A stretch of DNA of 24,559 nt, taken from assembly GCA_002483765.1 (NCBI GenBank), contig DLIO01000134.1:1-24559 (forward strand), read 5' to 3'. Origin of the DNA: Lentisphaeria bacterium UBA7640 (GTDB lineage Bacteria; Verrucomicrobiota; Lentisphaeria; Victivallales; Victivallaceae). The first letter of the stretch is position 1. The number at the start of each line of letters is the position of its first letter. The notes under the pieces were generated by a model. It did not search any database. It saw only the letters and a list, made by a program, of their open reading frames with translations, and was not told where the DNA came from. The position numbers and the translations under genes were made by a program. Shown here in pieces: positions 5,904 through 14,158 of this stretch.

Positions 5904-7310
5904 TTAATAGCGATAGTGTTCCTGTTTATATGGACCTTCTGGTTTCACACCGATATAGTCAGCTTGCTCTTTTGAAAGTGTCGTTAACCTGGCACCAAGT
6001 TTCCCAAGATGCAGGCGAGCAACTTCTTCGTCAAGTTCCTTGCTTAAACGATAGACGCTGATTTCGCGAGCTGGGTTTTTGGCCATATCAATCTGAGCTA
6101 GAGTTTGGTTAGAAAAGCTACATGACATTACAAAGCTTGGATGACCAGTAGCACAACCAAGATTAACCAAGCGCCCTTTTGCCAGCAAATAAATGCTGTG
6201 CCCATCAGGGAATGTGTAACGGTCAACCGGGCACGATGCGTCTTTAATTTCCAACTTTTCGATGCCGGGCCATTTTTCTAGTTCAGCCACCTGAATTTCG
6301 TTATCAAAATGTCCGATATTGCAAACAATTGCCTGATCTTTCATTTTGCTCATGTGTTCTGCAGTGATCACTTCGAAATTGCCAGTAGTAGTAACAAAAA
6401 TATCCGCATGCGGCAACGCATCTTCAATAGTAACAACTTTGAAACCGGCCATACACGCCTGAAGCGCACAGATCGGATCAATTTCTGAAACCATCACTTG
6501 AGCGCGTTCATTGCGCATGGCTTCAGCAGAACCTTTGCCAACGTCACCGTAACCACAAATCATCGCGGTTTTTCCGGAAATCAGTACATCCATTGCGCGT
6601 TTAAGAGCATCAGTCAACGAATGACGGCAGCCATAAACGTTATCGAATTTGCTTTTAGTGACGGAATCGTTGACATTAATAGCTTGAAACAGCAATTCAC
6701 CATTTGCTTCCATCTGCATCAAACGATTGACGCCGGTAGTGGTTTCTTCAGAAACACCACGCATTTCTTTAGCGACTGCGGTCCAATGTCCAGGACGCTC
6801 TTTCAAAACACGTTTCAAAAGTTTATTAACTTCTTGCAGTTCATGATTTTCAGTCGGCACGTCAAGAATTGATGGATTTTTCTCTGCTTTGTAACCACGA
6901 TGAATCAATAACGTAGCATCGCCACCGTCATCAACGATCTGATCGGGGCCACTGCCATCTGGCCAAGTCAACGCCCGCCATGTGCATTCCCAGTACTCTT
7001 CCAACGTTTCACCTTTCCAAGCAAAAACTGGAATCCCTGCGCGAGCAATCGCTGCGGCGGCATGGTCTTGCGTCGAGAAGATATTGCAAGATGCCCAGCG
7101 CACGTCGGCACCAAGTTCAACCAGAGTTTCGATCAACACTGCTGTCTGGATGGTCATGTGCAAACTGCCCATGACTTTGATCCCTTTCAACGGTTTGTCT
7201 GGCCCGTATTTCTTGCGAGTCGCCATTAAACCTGGCATCTCTTTTTCCGCGATATCGATCTCTTTACGACCGAAGTCAGCGAGTTTTATGTCTTTAATCT
7301 TATAATCCAT
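5904..7310 (-). CDS. ahcY: Adenosylhomocysteinase
   Basis: 468 residues, the length of the long bacterial form. It reversibly splits S-adenosylhomocysteine into adenosine and homocysteine, relieving product inhibition of methyltransferases. Seen: the ASCNIFSTQDHAAAAIA region (73-89), the long-form insertion around GRALTW-like WRALTWPDGSGPDQIVDDGGDATLL (111-135), the active-site NVNDSVTKSKFDNVYGCRHS (212-231), the NAD loop CGYGDVGKGSAEA (252-264) and the conserved C-terminal KPEGPYKQEHYRY whose Lys and Tyr reach the NAD of the partner subunit. AAAGGA precedes the ATG and overlaps the stop of the kinase gene, 4 nt upstream. Third gene of the metK-kinase-ahcY operon. Cytoplasmic, normally tetrameric. 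Confidence 0.98.
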   Translation of the reverse strand: MDYKIKDIKLADFGRKEIDIAEKEMPGLMATRKKYGPDKPLKGIKVMGSLHMTIQTAVLIETLVELGADVRWASCNIFSTQDHAAAAIARAGIPVFAWKGETLEEYWECTWRALTWPDGSGPDQIVDDGGDATLLIHRGYKAEKNPSILDVPTENHELQEVNKLLKRVLKERPGHWTAVAKEMRGVSEETTTGVNRLMQMEANGELLFQAINVNDSVTKSKFDNVYGCRHSLTDALKRAMDVLISGKTAMICGYGDVGKGSAEAMRNERAQVMVSEIDPICALQACMAGFKVVTIEDALPHADIFVTTTGNFEVITAEHMSKMKDQAIVCNIGHFDNEIQVAELEKWPGIEKLEIKDASCPVDRYTFPDGHSIYLLAKGRLVNLGCATGHPSFVMSCSFSNQTLAQIDMAKNPAREISVYRLSKELDEEVARLHLGKLGARLTTLSKEQADYIGVKPEGPYKQEHYRY

Positions 7311-7314
7311 CTGT

Positions 7315-8307
7315 TTATTCCTTTAATCCCATTTGTTGTTTAATCACTGGCCATTGTGAATCAGGTATTTTTGAGCCAACCACTTTCACGACTTCTGCAG
7401 AAACGATTGAGCCAAAGCGAGCAGCTTCGGCGATACTGTAACCATTAAGCCAGCCGAAAAGAAATCCGCTTTGCCAAAGATCGCCTGCGCCGGTAGTATC
7501 GACAGCGGTCACCAAATTAGCCGGTATACGATCAATTCCTGAACTAGATTTGATAATCGAACCAGCTTTGCCAAGTTTGACTGCGGCGACTAGAACAATT
7601 TCCCCAATCGCTTCCGCCAACTCTTGATGCGACATCTGCGCATCGCAAAATTCGGCAGCTTCATCTTCATTGGCAAAAACCACATCAAACTGAGGTAACA
7701 GTTCAAGCAGTTGTTTTCTGGTGTTGCGTACAACTTCAAATGAAGCCAAATCAATGCTAGTTGTGCAATTCATCTGTTTAGCCACTGCCACGAGACGCTC
7801 AACCACGCCAGGCATGTAGAGCAGATATCCTTCAATGTGAAGATGGCGAACAGATTCAAAATCAGTAGCAATAATATCATCAACACTAAACTGAGACGCC
7901 GCCCCCAAACTGGGCCGCATAGTGCGTTCCGAGTCGGGCGTAATCATTGACAAACAGCATCCAGTACGCGCAGTATCAGTATAACGGAACAGTTCGGCAC
8001 TGCCACCTTTGCCTACAAGCAGATCGCGATATAACTCGCCATCGCTATCACGGCCTAATTTCCCAAGAAATGCGGTTGGCATGCCGAGTTCTGCCAAACC
8101 CCAAATTGTATTCCCGGCGGAGCCGCCGGGAACTCTGGAAATCGGTGATAAAATCATTTTCAGTATTTTACTGATGGTGGCATCATCGGTCAGAACCATG
8201 CCACCTTTTTCTGCGCCGATTCTAGTTAGAAAATCATCATCAACATTGACGAGAATATCAATAATTGGAGATCCTGCGCCAATGATCTGTTTTTTTTCTT
8301 TAACCAT
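7315..8307 (-). CDS. PfkB-family carbohydrate kinase, probable adenosine kinase
   Basis: 330-residue ribokinase-fold kinase. Seen: N-terminal GAGSPIIDILVNVDDDFL (10-27), PfkB signature 1 with GGSAGNTIWGLAELG (61-75), and signature 2 DTTGAGDLWQSGFLFGWLNG (270-289) with catalytic Asp 276 and the anion hole GAGD. The specificity is inferred from context: it sits between metK and ahcY with 4-nt spacers on both sides, exactly where adenosine released by ahcY would need phosphorylation to AMP. The overall pattern (EKGGMVL, then GGSAGNT) also resembles the adenosine-kinase-like sugar kinases. Ribokinase or another nucleoside kinase is not excluded. Confidence 0.88.
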   Translation of the reverse strand: MVKEKKQIIGAGSPIIDILVNVDDDFLTRIGAEKGGMVLTDDATISKILKMILSPISRVPGGSAGNTIWGLAELGMPTAFLGKLGRDSDGELYRDLLVGKGGSAELFRYTDTARTGCCLSMITPDSERTMRPSLGAASQFSVDDIIATDFESVRHLHIEGYLLYMPGVVERLVAVAKQMNCTTSIDLASFEVVRNTRKQLLELLPQFDVVFANEDEAAEFCDAQMSHQELAEAIGEIVLVAAVKLGKAGSIIKSSSGIDRIPANLVTAVDTTGAGDLWQSGFLFGWLNGYSIAEAARFGSIVSAEVVKVVGSKIPDSQWPVIKQQMGLKE

Positions 8308-8311
8308 GAAT

Positions 8312-9511
8312 TTACTTAATGTATTGTGCAGCAGCTGTTTTTAACGCATCTACTTTATCAGTTTTTTCCCAAGGGAAAACATTGCGCCCAAAATGACCAT
8401 AAGCCGCAGTATCCTGATAGCTCCAGCCATTTTTTGAAGGATTCTTCAAATCCAAATCCTTGATAATTTCCGCTGGCTTGAGGTTGAAAATTGAGCGAAT
8501 TACTTTTTCCAAATCGCTATCGTTTTCAAGCTTTCCTGTGCCATAGGTATCGACATTGATACTAAGTGGTTCTGGTACGCCAATAGCATAAGCTACTTGA
8601 ACTTCACATTTTTCCGCAAGTTTGGCTGCAACAATGTTTTTAGCAATGTAACGGACCATATAAGCAGCTGAACGATCCACTTTTGAAGGATCTTTGCCAG
8701 AGAATGCGCCGCCACCGTGCGATCCAACGCCACCGTAGGTGTCAACAATGACCTTACGACCGGTTAAGCCGGTATCACCATTCGGGCCACCAACTTCAAA
8801 TCTACCGGTTGGATTGACATAATATTTAATATCATCGTGAAGCAATTCTGCAGGAATAACCTGTGCTACAACCTCTTTAACCAACGCGGTCAAAACTTCG
8901 ATTTTCATATCAGGTGCGTGTTGATGAGAAACCACTACATTTTCAACCCGAACCGGTTTACCATCTTTATAAAGAATCGAAACCTGGCTTTTAGAGTCGG
9001 GGCGTAAATAATTATATTTTTCTGGTTCTTCATGACGACGTTTCGCCAATTCTGCAACTATGCGATGCGAATACAAAATAGTCGCTGGCATCAATTCTTC
9101 CGTTTCATTGCAAGCATAACCAAACATCATACCTTGGTCGCCAGCTCCTTGCTCGTAGTATTGGCTCTTCCCAACCGTAACTCCTTGCGAGATATCTGGG
9201 GATTGTTTATGAATACAGATCATTACCTTGCAGCTTTCGGCTGAAAAACCTACTGACGCGTCATTGTAGCCGATTTTTTCGACGACATCGCGAGCAATTT
9301 TTTCCCAATTAACTTTGGAGTTCGTGGTTATTTCACCTGAAACAACTATCAAATCAGTAGTGGTCAGCGTTTCGCAAGCCACTCTGCTTTCTGGGTCATC
9401 TTTGAGGCAGGCGTCTAAAATCGCATCAGAAATCTGGTCACAAACCTTGTCGGGATGTCCTTCAGATACTGATTCGGAGGTAAAGACGTGTTCTGCGTGG
9501 ATTTTGCTCAT
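8312..9511 (-). CDS. metK: S-adenosylmethionine synthase
   Basis: 399 residues, full length. It makes S-adenosylmethionine from methionine and ATP. Signatures: SEGHPDKVCDQISDAILD (16-33), GAGDQGMMFGYA (122-133), the DVDTYGGVGSHGGGAFSGKDPSKVDR-type region with GGGAFSGKD at 266-274, and YIAKNIVAAKLAEKCEVQVAYAIG. First gene of the three-gene SAM-cycle operon. An AAGGA site lies about 11 nt before the ATG. The 100-bp spacer to pal is mostly occupied by the pal terminator; I see no room for, and no pattern of, a full SAM riboswitch, so the operon either has a short promoter here or partly reads through from pal. Confidence 0.98.
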   Translation of the reverse strand: MSKIHAEHVFTSESVSEGHPDKVCDQISDAILDACLKDDPESRVACETLTTTDLIVVSGEITTNSKVNWEKIARDVVEKIGYNDASVGFSAESCKVMICIHKQSPDISQGVTVGKSQYYEQGAGDQGMMFGYACNETEELMPATILYSHRIVAELAKRRHEEPEKYNYLRPDSKSQVSILYKDGKPVRVENVVVSHQHAPDMKIEVLTALVKEVVAQVIPAELLHDDIKYYVNPTGRFEVGGPNGDTGLTGRKVIVDTYGGVGSHGGGAFSGKDPSKVDRSAAYMVRYIAKNIVAAKLAEKCEVQVAYAIGVPEPLSINVDTYGTGKLENDSDLEKVIRSIFNLKPAEIIKDLDLKNPSKNGWSYQDTAAYGHFGRNVFPWEKTDKVDALKTAAAQYIK

Positions 9512-9544
9512 TTTCTCTTGGTTCCTTTTTGGTTTTAAAGGTTG

Positions 9545-9582
9545 GTTTTAAAAGTAAAACCCCTGGTGAGAATTCCCAGGGG
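9545..9582 (-). terminator. Intrinsic terminator downstream of pal
   Basis: On the minus strand CCCCTGG, a 9-nt loop and CCAGGGG (complement of 9576-9582 and 9560-9566) form a perfect 7-bp GC-rich stem followed by TTTTACTTTT. This is a standard Rho-independent terminator placed 30 nt beyond the pal stop and about 50 nt before metK. Confidence 0.88.
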
Positions 9583-9611
9583 TAGTAACTACAAAAGACA
9601 TCGTCCGGAAA

Positions 9612-10244
9612 TTACTGCATTTTAGCAGGGATAGTCTCTCCACGACGATTTTTGGCACGTGCTTCGGCAGAAGTTCCGGGAACAGCCGGACGATCTTCAC
9701 CAAAACTGACAGTTTTCATATTGTCATCTGGAACGCCTAACTTTACTAGTTGATTACGCAAAGAGATTGCGCGGCGCTCACCTAAAGCACGGTTGTATTC
9801 TTCACTGCCGCGGTCATCACAATGACCTTCAACAATTATACCCAATTCTGGGCGTGAACGAATAAATTCAGCGACTTTGTTCAGTTTATCCAACTCACTT
9901 GGACGAAGGTCTGAACGGTCAAATTCAAAGTATATTGGCTCGAATTTCAATCCAGGAACTGGATTAAAAGCATCAGAACGATGACCTAGAGATGAGTCCT
10001 CGGCCCCGATTCCCCAGCCGCCGGGAGCGCCGCTAGGATTATCAATTCCACCGCCGAAACGGTTTCCGCCGATGCCACTGGTTTCTCCGTCAATACCATA
10101 CAAACTTTTGCTTGGATCTGGTTCACCGTCAATCGGCGCAGCAATTTGCCCCAATTCGACAGGTTTAGTGTTGTCGCAACCGGTCAGTGCGAAACCGATG
10201 GTTGCTACGAGGCTCAGGCTCATGATCAATCTTGAAATCTTCAT
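9612..10244 (-). CDS. pal: Peptidoglycan-associated lipoprotein (OmpA-like)
   Basis: 210 residues. Signal peptide with lipobox LTGC, lipid-modified Cys at 23, so an outer-membrane lipoprotein facing the periplasm. A Gly/Ser-rich linker of about 70 residues precedes the C-terminal OmpA domain (about 103-200): IYFEFDRSDLRPSELDKL, then VEGHCDDRGSEEYNRALGERRA, containing the Asp and Arg that hold diaminopimelate in the cell wall, and the Pal ending RPAVPG..RAKNRR. It tethers the outer membrane to peptidoglycan. The other tol genes are not in this window. GGTGAG lies about 4 nt before the ATG. Monocistronic, given the terminator after it. Confidence 0.93.
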   Translation of the reverse strand: MKISRLIMSLSLVATIGFALTGCDNTKPVELGQIAAPIDGEPDPSKSLYGIDGETSGIGGNRFGGGIDNPSGAPGGWGIGAEDSSLGHRSDAFNPVPGLKFEPIYFEFDRSDLRPSELDKLNKVAEFIRSRPELGIIVEGHCDDRGSEEYNRALGERRAISLRNQLVKLGVPDDNMKTVSFGEDRPAVPGTSAEARAKNRRGETIPAKMQ

Positions 10245-10314
10245 AATCTCACCGTTTTTGGGTTACTAATTTTGGGTTGTTTATTTAGTTTTGATAACGG
10301 TTTTTAACTTAACA

Positions 10315-10343
10315 TTGATTAATGCTATTGCAAATGTTATATT
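10315..10343 (+). promoter_or_regulatory. Sigma70-type promoter of ilvE
   Basis: TTGATT at 10315-10320 and TATATT at 10338-10343 are 17 nt apart. Transcription would begin near 10350, giving a leader of about 38 nt to the ATG at 10388. It lies in the divergent spacer between pal and ilvE. Confidence 0.5.
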
Positions 10344-10387
10344 AAAGGTTTATAACAGATAATTTGAATTATTTAACCCGCTACACT

Positions 10388-11413
10388 ATGGACACTTTTT
10401 CTATGAATATTGAATGGTCTAAACTTGGTTTTGAGTTTTTTCCCGTACGTTCTAACATCCGTTTCTCTTACAAGAATGGCGAATGGAGCGAAGGACGAAT
10501 TCACAACGAATATAACATCACCGTCTCGATTGCAGCACAGGTTTTTCATTATGGTCAAGCCTGCTTTGAAGGACAAAAAGCATTTACTTGCAAGGATGGA
10601 AAAGTTCGCGTTTTCCGACCTGAAGAAAATGCCCGCCGCATGAATCAATCGTTAAAACATTTACTAATGCCGGAATTTCCAGAGGATAAATTTGTCGAAG
10701 CCATCCGCACTGTAGTCAAAGACAATATTGATTATGTTCCACCTTACGGTTCTGGTGGCTCCATGTATATTCGTCCAGTCGCTTTTGGCACTGCACCGAC
10801 AATTGGTGTAGCACCAAGCACTGAATATGAATTAATTATCATGGTCATGCCAGTCGGTCCTTACTATAAAAATGGTATTAAACCAGTTGACTCCATGGTT
10901 ATTTCAGATTTTGATCGCGCCGCTCCACTGGGTACCGGTCGCATCAAGTGTGCAGGGAATTACGCCGCCAGCCTGCTCCCTGCTAAAATGGCTCGCGAAC
11001 AAAATTGTCCAATTCCGTTATTCATGGATCCTCACGAACATCTCTATATCGATGAATTTGGAACCAGTAACTTTATTGCCATCACTAAAGACGGCGCCTA
11101 TATAACTCCTGATTCCTCCTCAATCCTACCAAGTATTACCAATAAGTCGTTAATACAACTAGCCAAAGATGCAGGAATGAAAGTTGAACACCGGCATATC
11201 CATAAATCAGAATTGGCAGAATTCGCGGAAGTCGGCGCCTGCGGTACCGCAGTGGTCATTACGCCAGTCGGACGGATTTTTGACGGTAGCACTGTTTACC
11301 AATATGACACTGAGAATATGGGTCCGGAATTAAAAAAACTTTATGACGCTATGACTGGCATCCAATATGGAGAGATCGAAGACCGCCACGGCTGGATGGT
11401 TGAAGTCGATTAA
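10388..11413 (+). CDS. ilvE: Branched-chain amino-acid aminotransferase
   Basis: About 341 residues, fold-type IV PLP aminotransferase of the longer Lactococcus/eukaryote-like BCAT type. It interconverts valine, leucine and isoleucine with their 2-oxo acids using glutamate/2-oxoglutarate. Seen: FHYGQACFEGQKAF, RPEENARRMNQS, YVPPYGSGGSMYIRP, the PLP Lys in GTGRIKCAGNYAAS (about residue 187 from this start), the YIDEFGTSNFIAI loop and a late GACGTAVVITPVGRI. Start is uncertain: no good ribosome site; ATG 10388 and ATG 10403 (MNIEWSKLGF, where similarity begins) are both possible, and a TTG at 10364 also keeps the frame. It is followed by panC, which uses a product of the same 2-oxoisovalerate pool. 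Confidence 0.95.
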   Translation: MDTFSMNIEWSKLGFEFFPVRSNIRFSYKNGEWSEGRIHNEYNITVSIAAQVFHYGQACFEGQKAFTCKDGKVRVFRPEENARRMNQSLKHLLMPEFPEDKFVEAIRTVVKDNIDYVPPYGSGGSMYIRPVAFGTAPTIGVAPSTEYELIIMVMPVGPYYKNGIKPVDSMVISDFDRAAPLGTGRIKCAGNYAASLLPAKMAREQNCPIPLFMDPHEHLYIDEFGTSNFIAITKDGAYITPDSSSILPSITNKSLIQLAKDAGMKVEHRHIHKSELAEFAEVGACGTAVVITPVGRIFDGSTVYQYDTENMGPELKKLYDAMTGIQYGEIEDRHGWMVEVD

Positions 11414-11436
11414 AATCAGTTGCAAAATTGCTTTTA

Positions 11437-11469
11437 AAGTTAGCGCGCGCATAATGCGCGCATGAACTT
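11437..11469. repeat. GCGCGC palindrome, copy 2 (between ilvE and panC)
   Basis: Arms 11437-11452 and 11454-11469 around a central A match at 13 of 16 positions; the core GCGCGCATAATGCGCGC is the same as in copy 1. Unlike the other copies it lies between two genes on the same strand, so it is not simply a terminator for convergent genes. Confidence 0.65.
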
Positions 11470-11489
11470 AGAAGAACAGGTTATAACTT

Positions 11490-12320
11490 ATGAAAATCAT
11501 CCGAACCATTCCAGAAATGCAAAATTTTTCATTTAATGCCCGACGTTCAGGGCAGACCATTGCGGCGGTTCCTACGATGGGATTTCTTCATGATGGTCAC
11601 CTCAGTTTAATTGAGCGTGCTCACGCAGAAGCGGATTTGGTAGTCGTTTCAATTTTTGTCAATCCAACCCAGTTTGCGCCGAATGAAGACCTAGCCAAAT
11701 ATCCACGCAATTTCGAACGTGATTGCGCGCTATGCGAGCAGCATAAAGTCGCGGCAATTTTCGCGCCGGATAGTCACGCCATTTATGAGCCAGAACACAG
11801 CACTTGGGTCGTTGAAGAGAACTTATCATTACCACTCTGCGGGAAAAGCCGCCCAACTCATTTCCGTGGCGTAACCACGGTTGTCGCCAAACTATTTAAC
11901 GCCATTTTACCAGACATCGCGATATTTGGTCAAAAAGACGCACAGCAAGCGCTGATAATTCGGCGTATGGTACTTGATCTTAATTTCCCAATAAAGATCA
12001 TTGTCGCTCCATTAGTGCGTGAACCCGACGGCTTAGCCTTAAGTTCACGCAACCGTTTTCTTTCTGACGACGAACGTCAACGTGCTTTAGTGATTTCACA
12101 AACTTTGCTTGGCTTGACAGCCGAAAATATCGATCCCAAAACGATAAAATCCCAGATCAGTTCGACTGGAGGAACTATCGATTACGTGGAAATTTTGGAT
12201 GCCGACACCTTGCAAGCAGTAAATCCCAACACGACTGAAATTTTAGTCGCAGCGGCAGTGTTTTTCGGAACCACCCGCCTGATTGACAATATTTTGTTAC
12301 CCAATAATAAAACATCATAA
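11490..12320 (+). CDS. panC: Pantothenate synthetase (pantoate-beta-alanine ligase)
   Basis: 276 residues. It joins pantoate and beta-alanine with ATP to give pantothenate, precursor of coenzyme A. Seen: VPTMGFLHDGHLSLIERA (28-45) with the HDGH nucleotide motif (34-37), VSIFVNPTQFAPNEDLAKYPR (53-73), FRGVTTVVAKLFN (125-137), FGQKDAQQ (146-153) and the KMSKS-like LALSSRNRFLS (182-192). Length and order match the family. An AGGT element about 11 nt upstream is a weak ribosome site. Pairing with ilvE is metabolically sensible because pantoate derives from 2-oxoisovalerate. panB and panD are not in the window. Confidence 0.96.
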   Translation: MKIIRTIPEMQNFSFNARRSGQTIAAVPTMGFLHDGHLSLIERAHAEADLVVVSIFVNPTQFAPNEDLAKYPRNFERDCALCEQHKVAAIFAPDSHAIYEPEHSTWVVEENLSLPLCGKSRPTHFRGVTTVVAKLFNAILPDIAIFGQKDAQQALIIRRMVLDLNFPIKIIVAPLVREPDGLALSSRNRFLSDDERQRALVISQTLLGLTAENIDPKTIKSQISSTGGTIDYVEILDADTLQAVNPNTTEILVAAAVFFGTTRLIDNILLPNNKTS

Positions 12321-12343
12321 CCCTGAAAAGGAATAGCATTATC

Positions 12344-14065
12344 ATGAATTTTAAGAATTTTTTCCGCAATAACACCGCCATGTGGCTGTTACTTTTGCTT
12401 TACTCTGGCATCATTTTTTTCATTAACATTCATTCGGGTGGCATCTATTCCGCTCAAGAAGGGCGAGCGGCGATTGTCGCCCGAAACATGATCGAATCCG
12501 GCGATTACAGTAAAATTGTCATTAAAGGGGAACCGGAGAACGAAAAGCCGATTTTCACTTATTGGCTTTATGCTTTATCGGGTAAAGTCTTTGGAGTCAA
12601 TGAATTCAGCGTTCGCCTGCCATCAGTCCTTGCCGCGCTAATCTCCATTTTCTGTGCAGCATGGCTAGGGATGCGTATCTACGGCCGAACTACTGGTTAT
12701 ATTTCTGGATACGTGCTTTCTACGACGTTCGGATTCGTCAATCTGGGTCGAATTGCGCGCATTGACATTGTGCTGTGCGCGTTTTATATCATCGCCATGG
12801 TTTTCCTTTATGAAGGATATTTCCGCCACCGCCGAGCGAATGCGTGGCTTTATCTTTTTTATCTCGCTATTTCATTAAGCATCGCGGTCAAAGGGCCGGT
12901 GACAGTTTTTCTTGCTGGGTTGACCGTCTTAATTCTAATTATTATGGAGTGGGATGTTCGCAAATCACTTAAAATGCTATGGGAATTGAAGCCGATTTCA
13001 GGAATTATTATCGGACTGGCAATCTGTGTGCCATGGCTGATTTTCGAATGTAGCCGTAGCAATGAAAACTTCTTCAGTGATTTTTTCTGGGTTCAAAATA
13101 TAGATCGTTTCTTAGGAGTTCAAACCACCTTCTGCGAAGGAAAACGCAAATCCTTTTTTTACTATTTTCCAAAATTGTTCGCCATGGCCTTACCATGGTC
13201 TCTTTTCGTAATTCCGTTACTGTGGCAATATCGCCGTGCTTGGCGCAGTTTGCGCCATGAAACCTGGTTTTTATTAATCTGGTTTTTCGCGATTTTGGGA
13301 TTCTTCTCATTCTCATTTATCAAACGTGGTGACTACATTTTACCGTTATTTCCAGCGTTGGCTATTTTAATTGCGCGCTATGTCGCGCTTGAAATTGAGA
13401 AAAATTACCATATTTCGCGGCATTGGAAAAAAATCTGGATCGCTCTTGCTGCCTTGACTGGCGTGGCATGGATCGGCATTATTTTTAACTGGTTTACCAA
13501 CCTCGCAGAAATGATTATTAATGATGAGATCCCGCATTTAGCTGCTCGTGATGGAATGGTTTTTCGTGATTATCTGGAGATATTCTCAGGTTCGCCATGG
13601 CTCACGCTGATTTTGGTTGCTATTGCTTTAGCGGTTCTTTTTCTACTCGGCAAACAACTTCAAAAGGGTAATATGCCGAATGCTTTTGGCATTTTCATGG
13701 TGGTTTTGCTGATGATTTTCTGTTTTTATTATCTCTGTCTTGACCCGATTTCAAACCGGAAGCGAACCACCAAAGAATTCTGTTTGCGGATTCAACCGTT
13801 GTTGCCATCCGATGCGGTGATCGGATATGTTGGGTCTTGGGTTGATGAAGCCGTATTCTTCGTCAATCGCGACTATGAGCGTTGCGGAATGCAAGACGTT
13901 TATGACTCGGAGACTAAAAGTTTTAAATTCAAATACATTATCGCCGACTCTGATTTTTACCGCGAAACCATGTCAAAAATCGTCGACATCGATAAACTAG
14001 AAAAATTAGATTCAACCGCCGATGATCACCATTATCCGTTGACCTTGCTAAAAGTAAAAGAATAA
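12344..14065 (+). CDS. ArnT/PMT-like family 39 membrane glycosyltransferase
   Basis: 573 residues with about ten to twelve hydrophobic segments, of the ArnT/PMT (GT-C) class that moves sugars from polyprenyl carriers to lipid or protein acceptors on the outer face of the inner membrane. After one N-terminal span the first periplasmic loop reads SAQEGRAAIVARNMIESGDY (36-55), then KPIFTYWLYALSGKVFGVNEFSVRLPS, as in ArnT-like proteins. The usual acidic pair at the loop start is Gln-Glu here (38-39). The second conserved acid is present in GRIARIDIVL (Asp 141). The C-terminal 110 residues form a soluble periplasmic domain. AAGGA lies about 14 nt before the ATG. It follows panC after 23 nt. Donor and acceptor unknown. 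Confidence 0.85.
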   Translation: MNFKNFFRNNTAMWLLLLLYSGIIFFINIHSGGIYSAQEGRAAIVARNMIESGDYSKIVIKGEPENEKPIFTYWLYALSGKVFGVNEFSVRLPSVLAALISIFCAAWLGMRIYGRTTGYISGYVLSTTFGFVNLGRIARIDIVLCAFYIIAMVFLYEGYFRHRRANAWLYLFYLAISLSIAVKGPVTVFLAGLTVLILIIMEWDVRKSLKMLWELKPISGIIIGLAICVPWLIFECSRSNENFFSDFFWVQNIDRFLGVQTTFCEGKRKSFFYYFPKLFAMALPWSLFVIPLLWQYRRAWRSLRHETWFLLIWFFAILGFFSFSFIKRGDYILPLFPALAILIARYVALEIEKNYHISRHWKKIWIALAALTGVAWIGIIFNWFTNLAEMIINDEIPHLAARDGMVFRDYLEIFSGSPWLTLILVAIALAVLFLLGKQLQKGNMPNAFGIFMVVLLMIFCFYYLCLDPISNRKRTTKEFCLRIQPLLPSDAVIGYVGSWVDEAVFFVNRDYERCGMQDVYDSETKSFKFKYIIADSDFYRETMSKIVDIDKLEKLDSTADDHHYPLTLLKVKE

Positions 14066-14110
14066 TTTAAAACGTTTCCGAGCCTGTTCATTCGGCGTAA
14101 CTACTGTCCT

Positions 14111-14143
14111 TAATTCGCGCGCGCATTATGCGCGCGCGAATTG
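14111..14143. repeat. GCGCGC palindrome, copy 3 (between convergent genes)
   Basis: Arms 14111-14126 and 14128-14143 pair at 15 of 16 positions plus one wobble around a central T, with the same TAATTCGCGCGCGCAT core as copy 1. It lies between the convergent glycosyltransferase and TauE/SafE genes and could terminate both transcripts. Confidence 0.7.
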
Positions 14144-14158
14144 AGATACTAAATTACG

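Noticed and set aside
9512..9611. SAM riboswitch upstream of metK
   Set aside because: The spacer is about 100 bp, most of it is the pal terminator, and no SAM-I/II core pattern is visible.
5851..14143. GCGCGC repeats as a CRISPR or clustered array
   Set aside because: There are only three copies, kilobases apart, palindromic, with genes between them and no spacers or cas genes.
14111..14143. Palindrome as a proven intrinsic terminator
   Set aside because: The stem is strong but neither side has a convincing T-run, and a copy occurs between co-directional genes. Recorded as a repeat instead.
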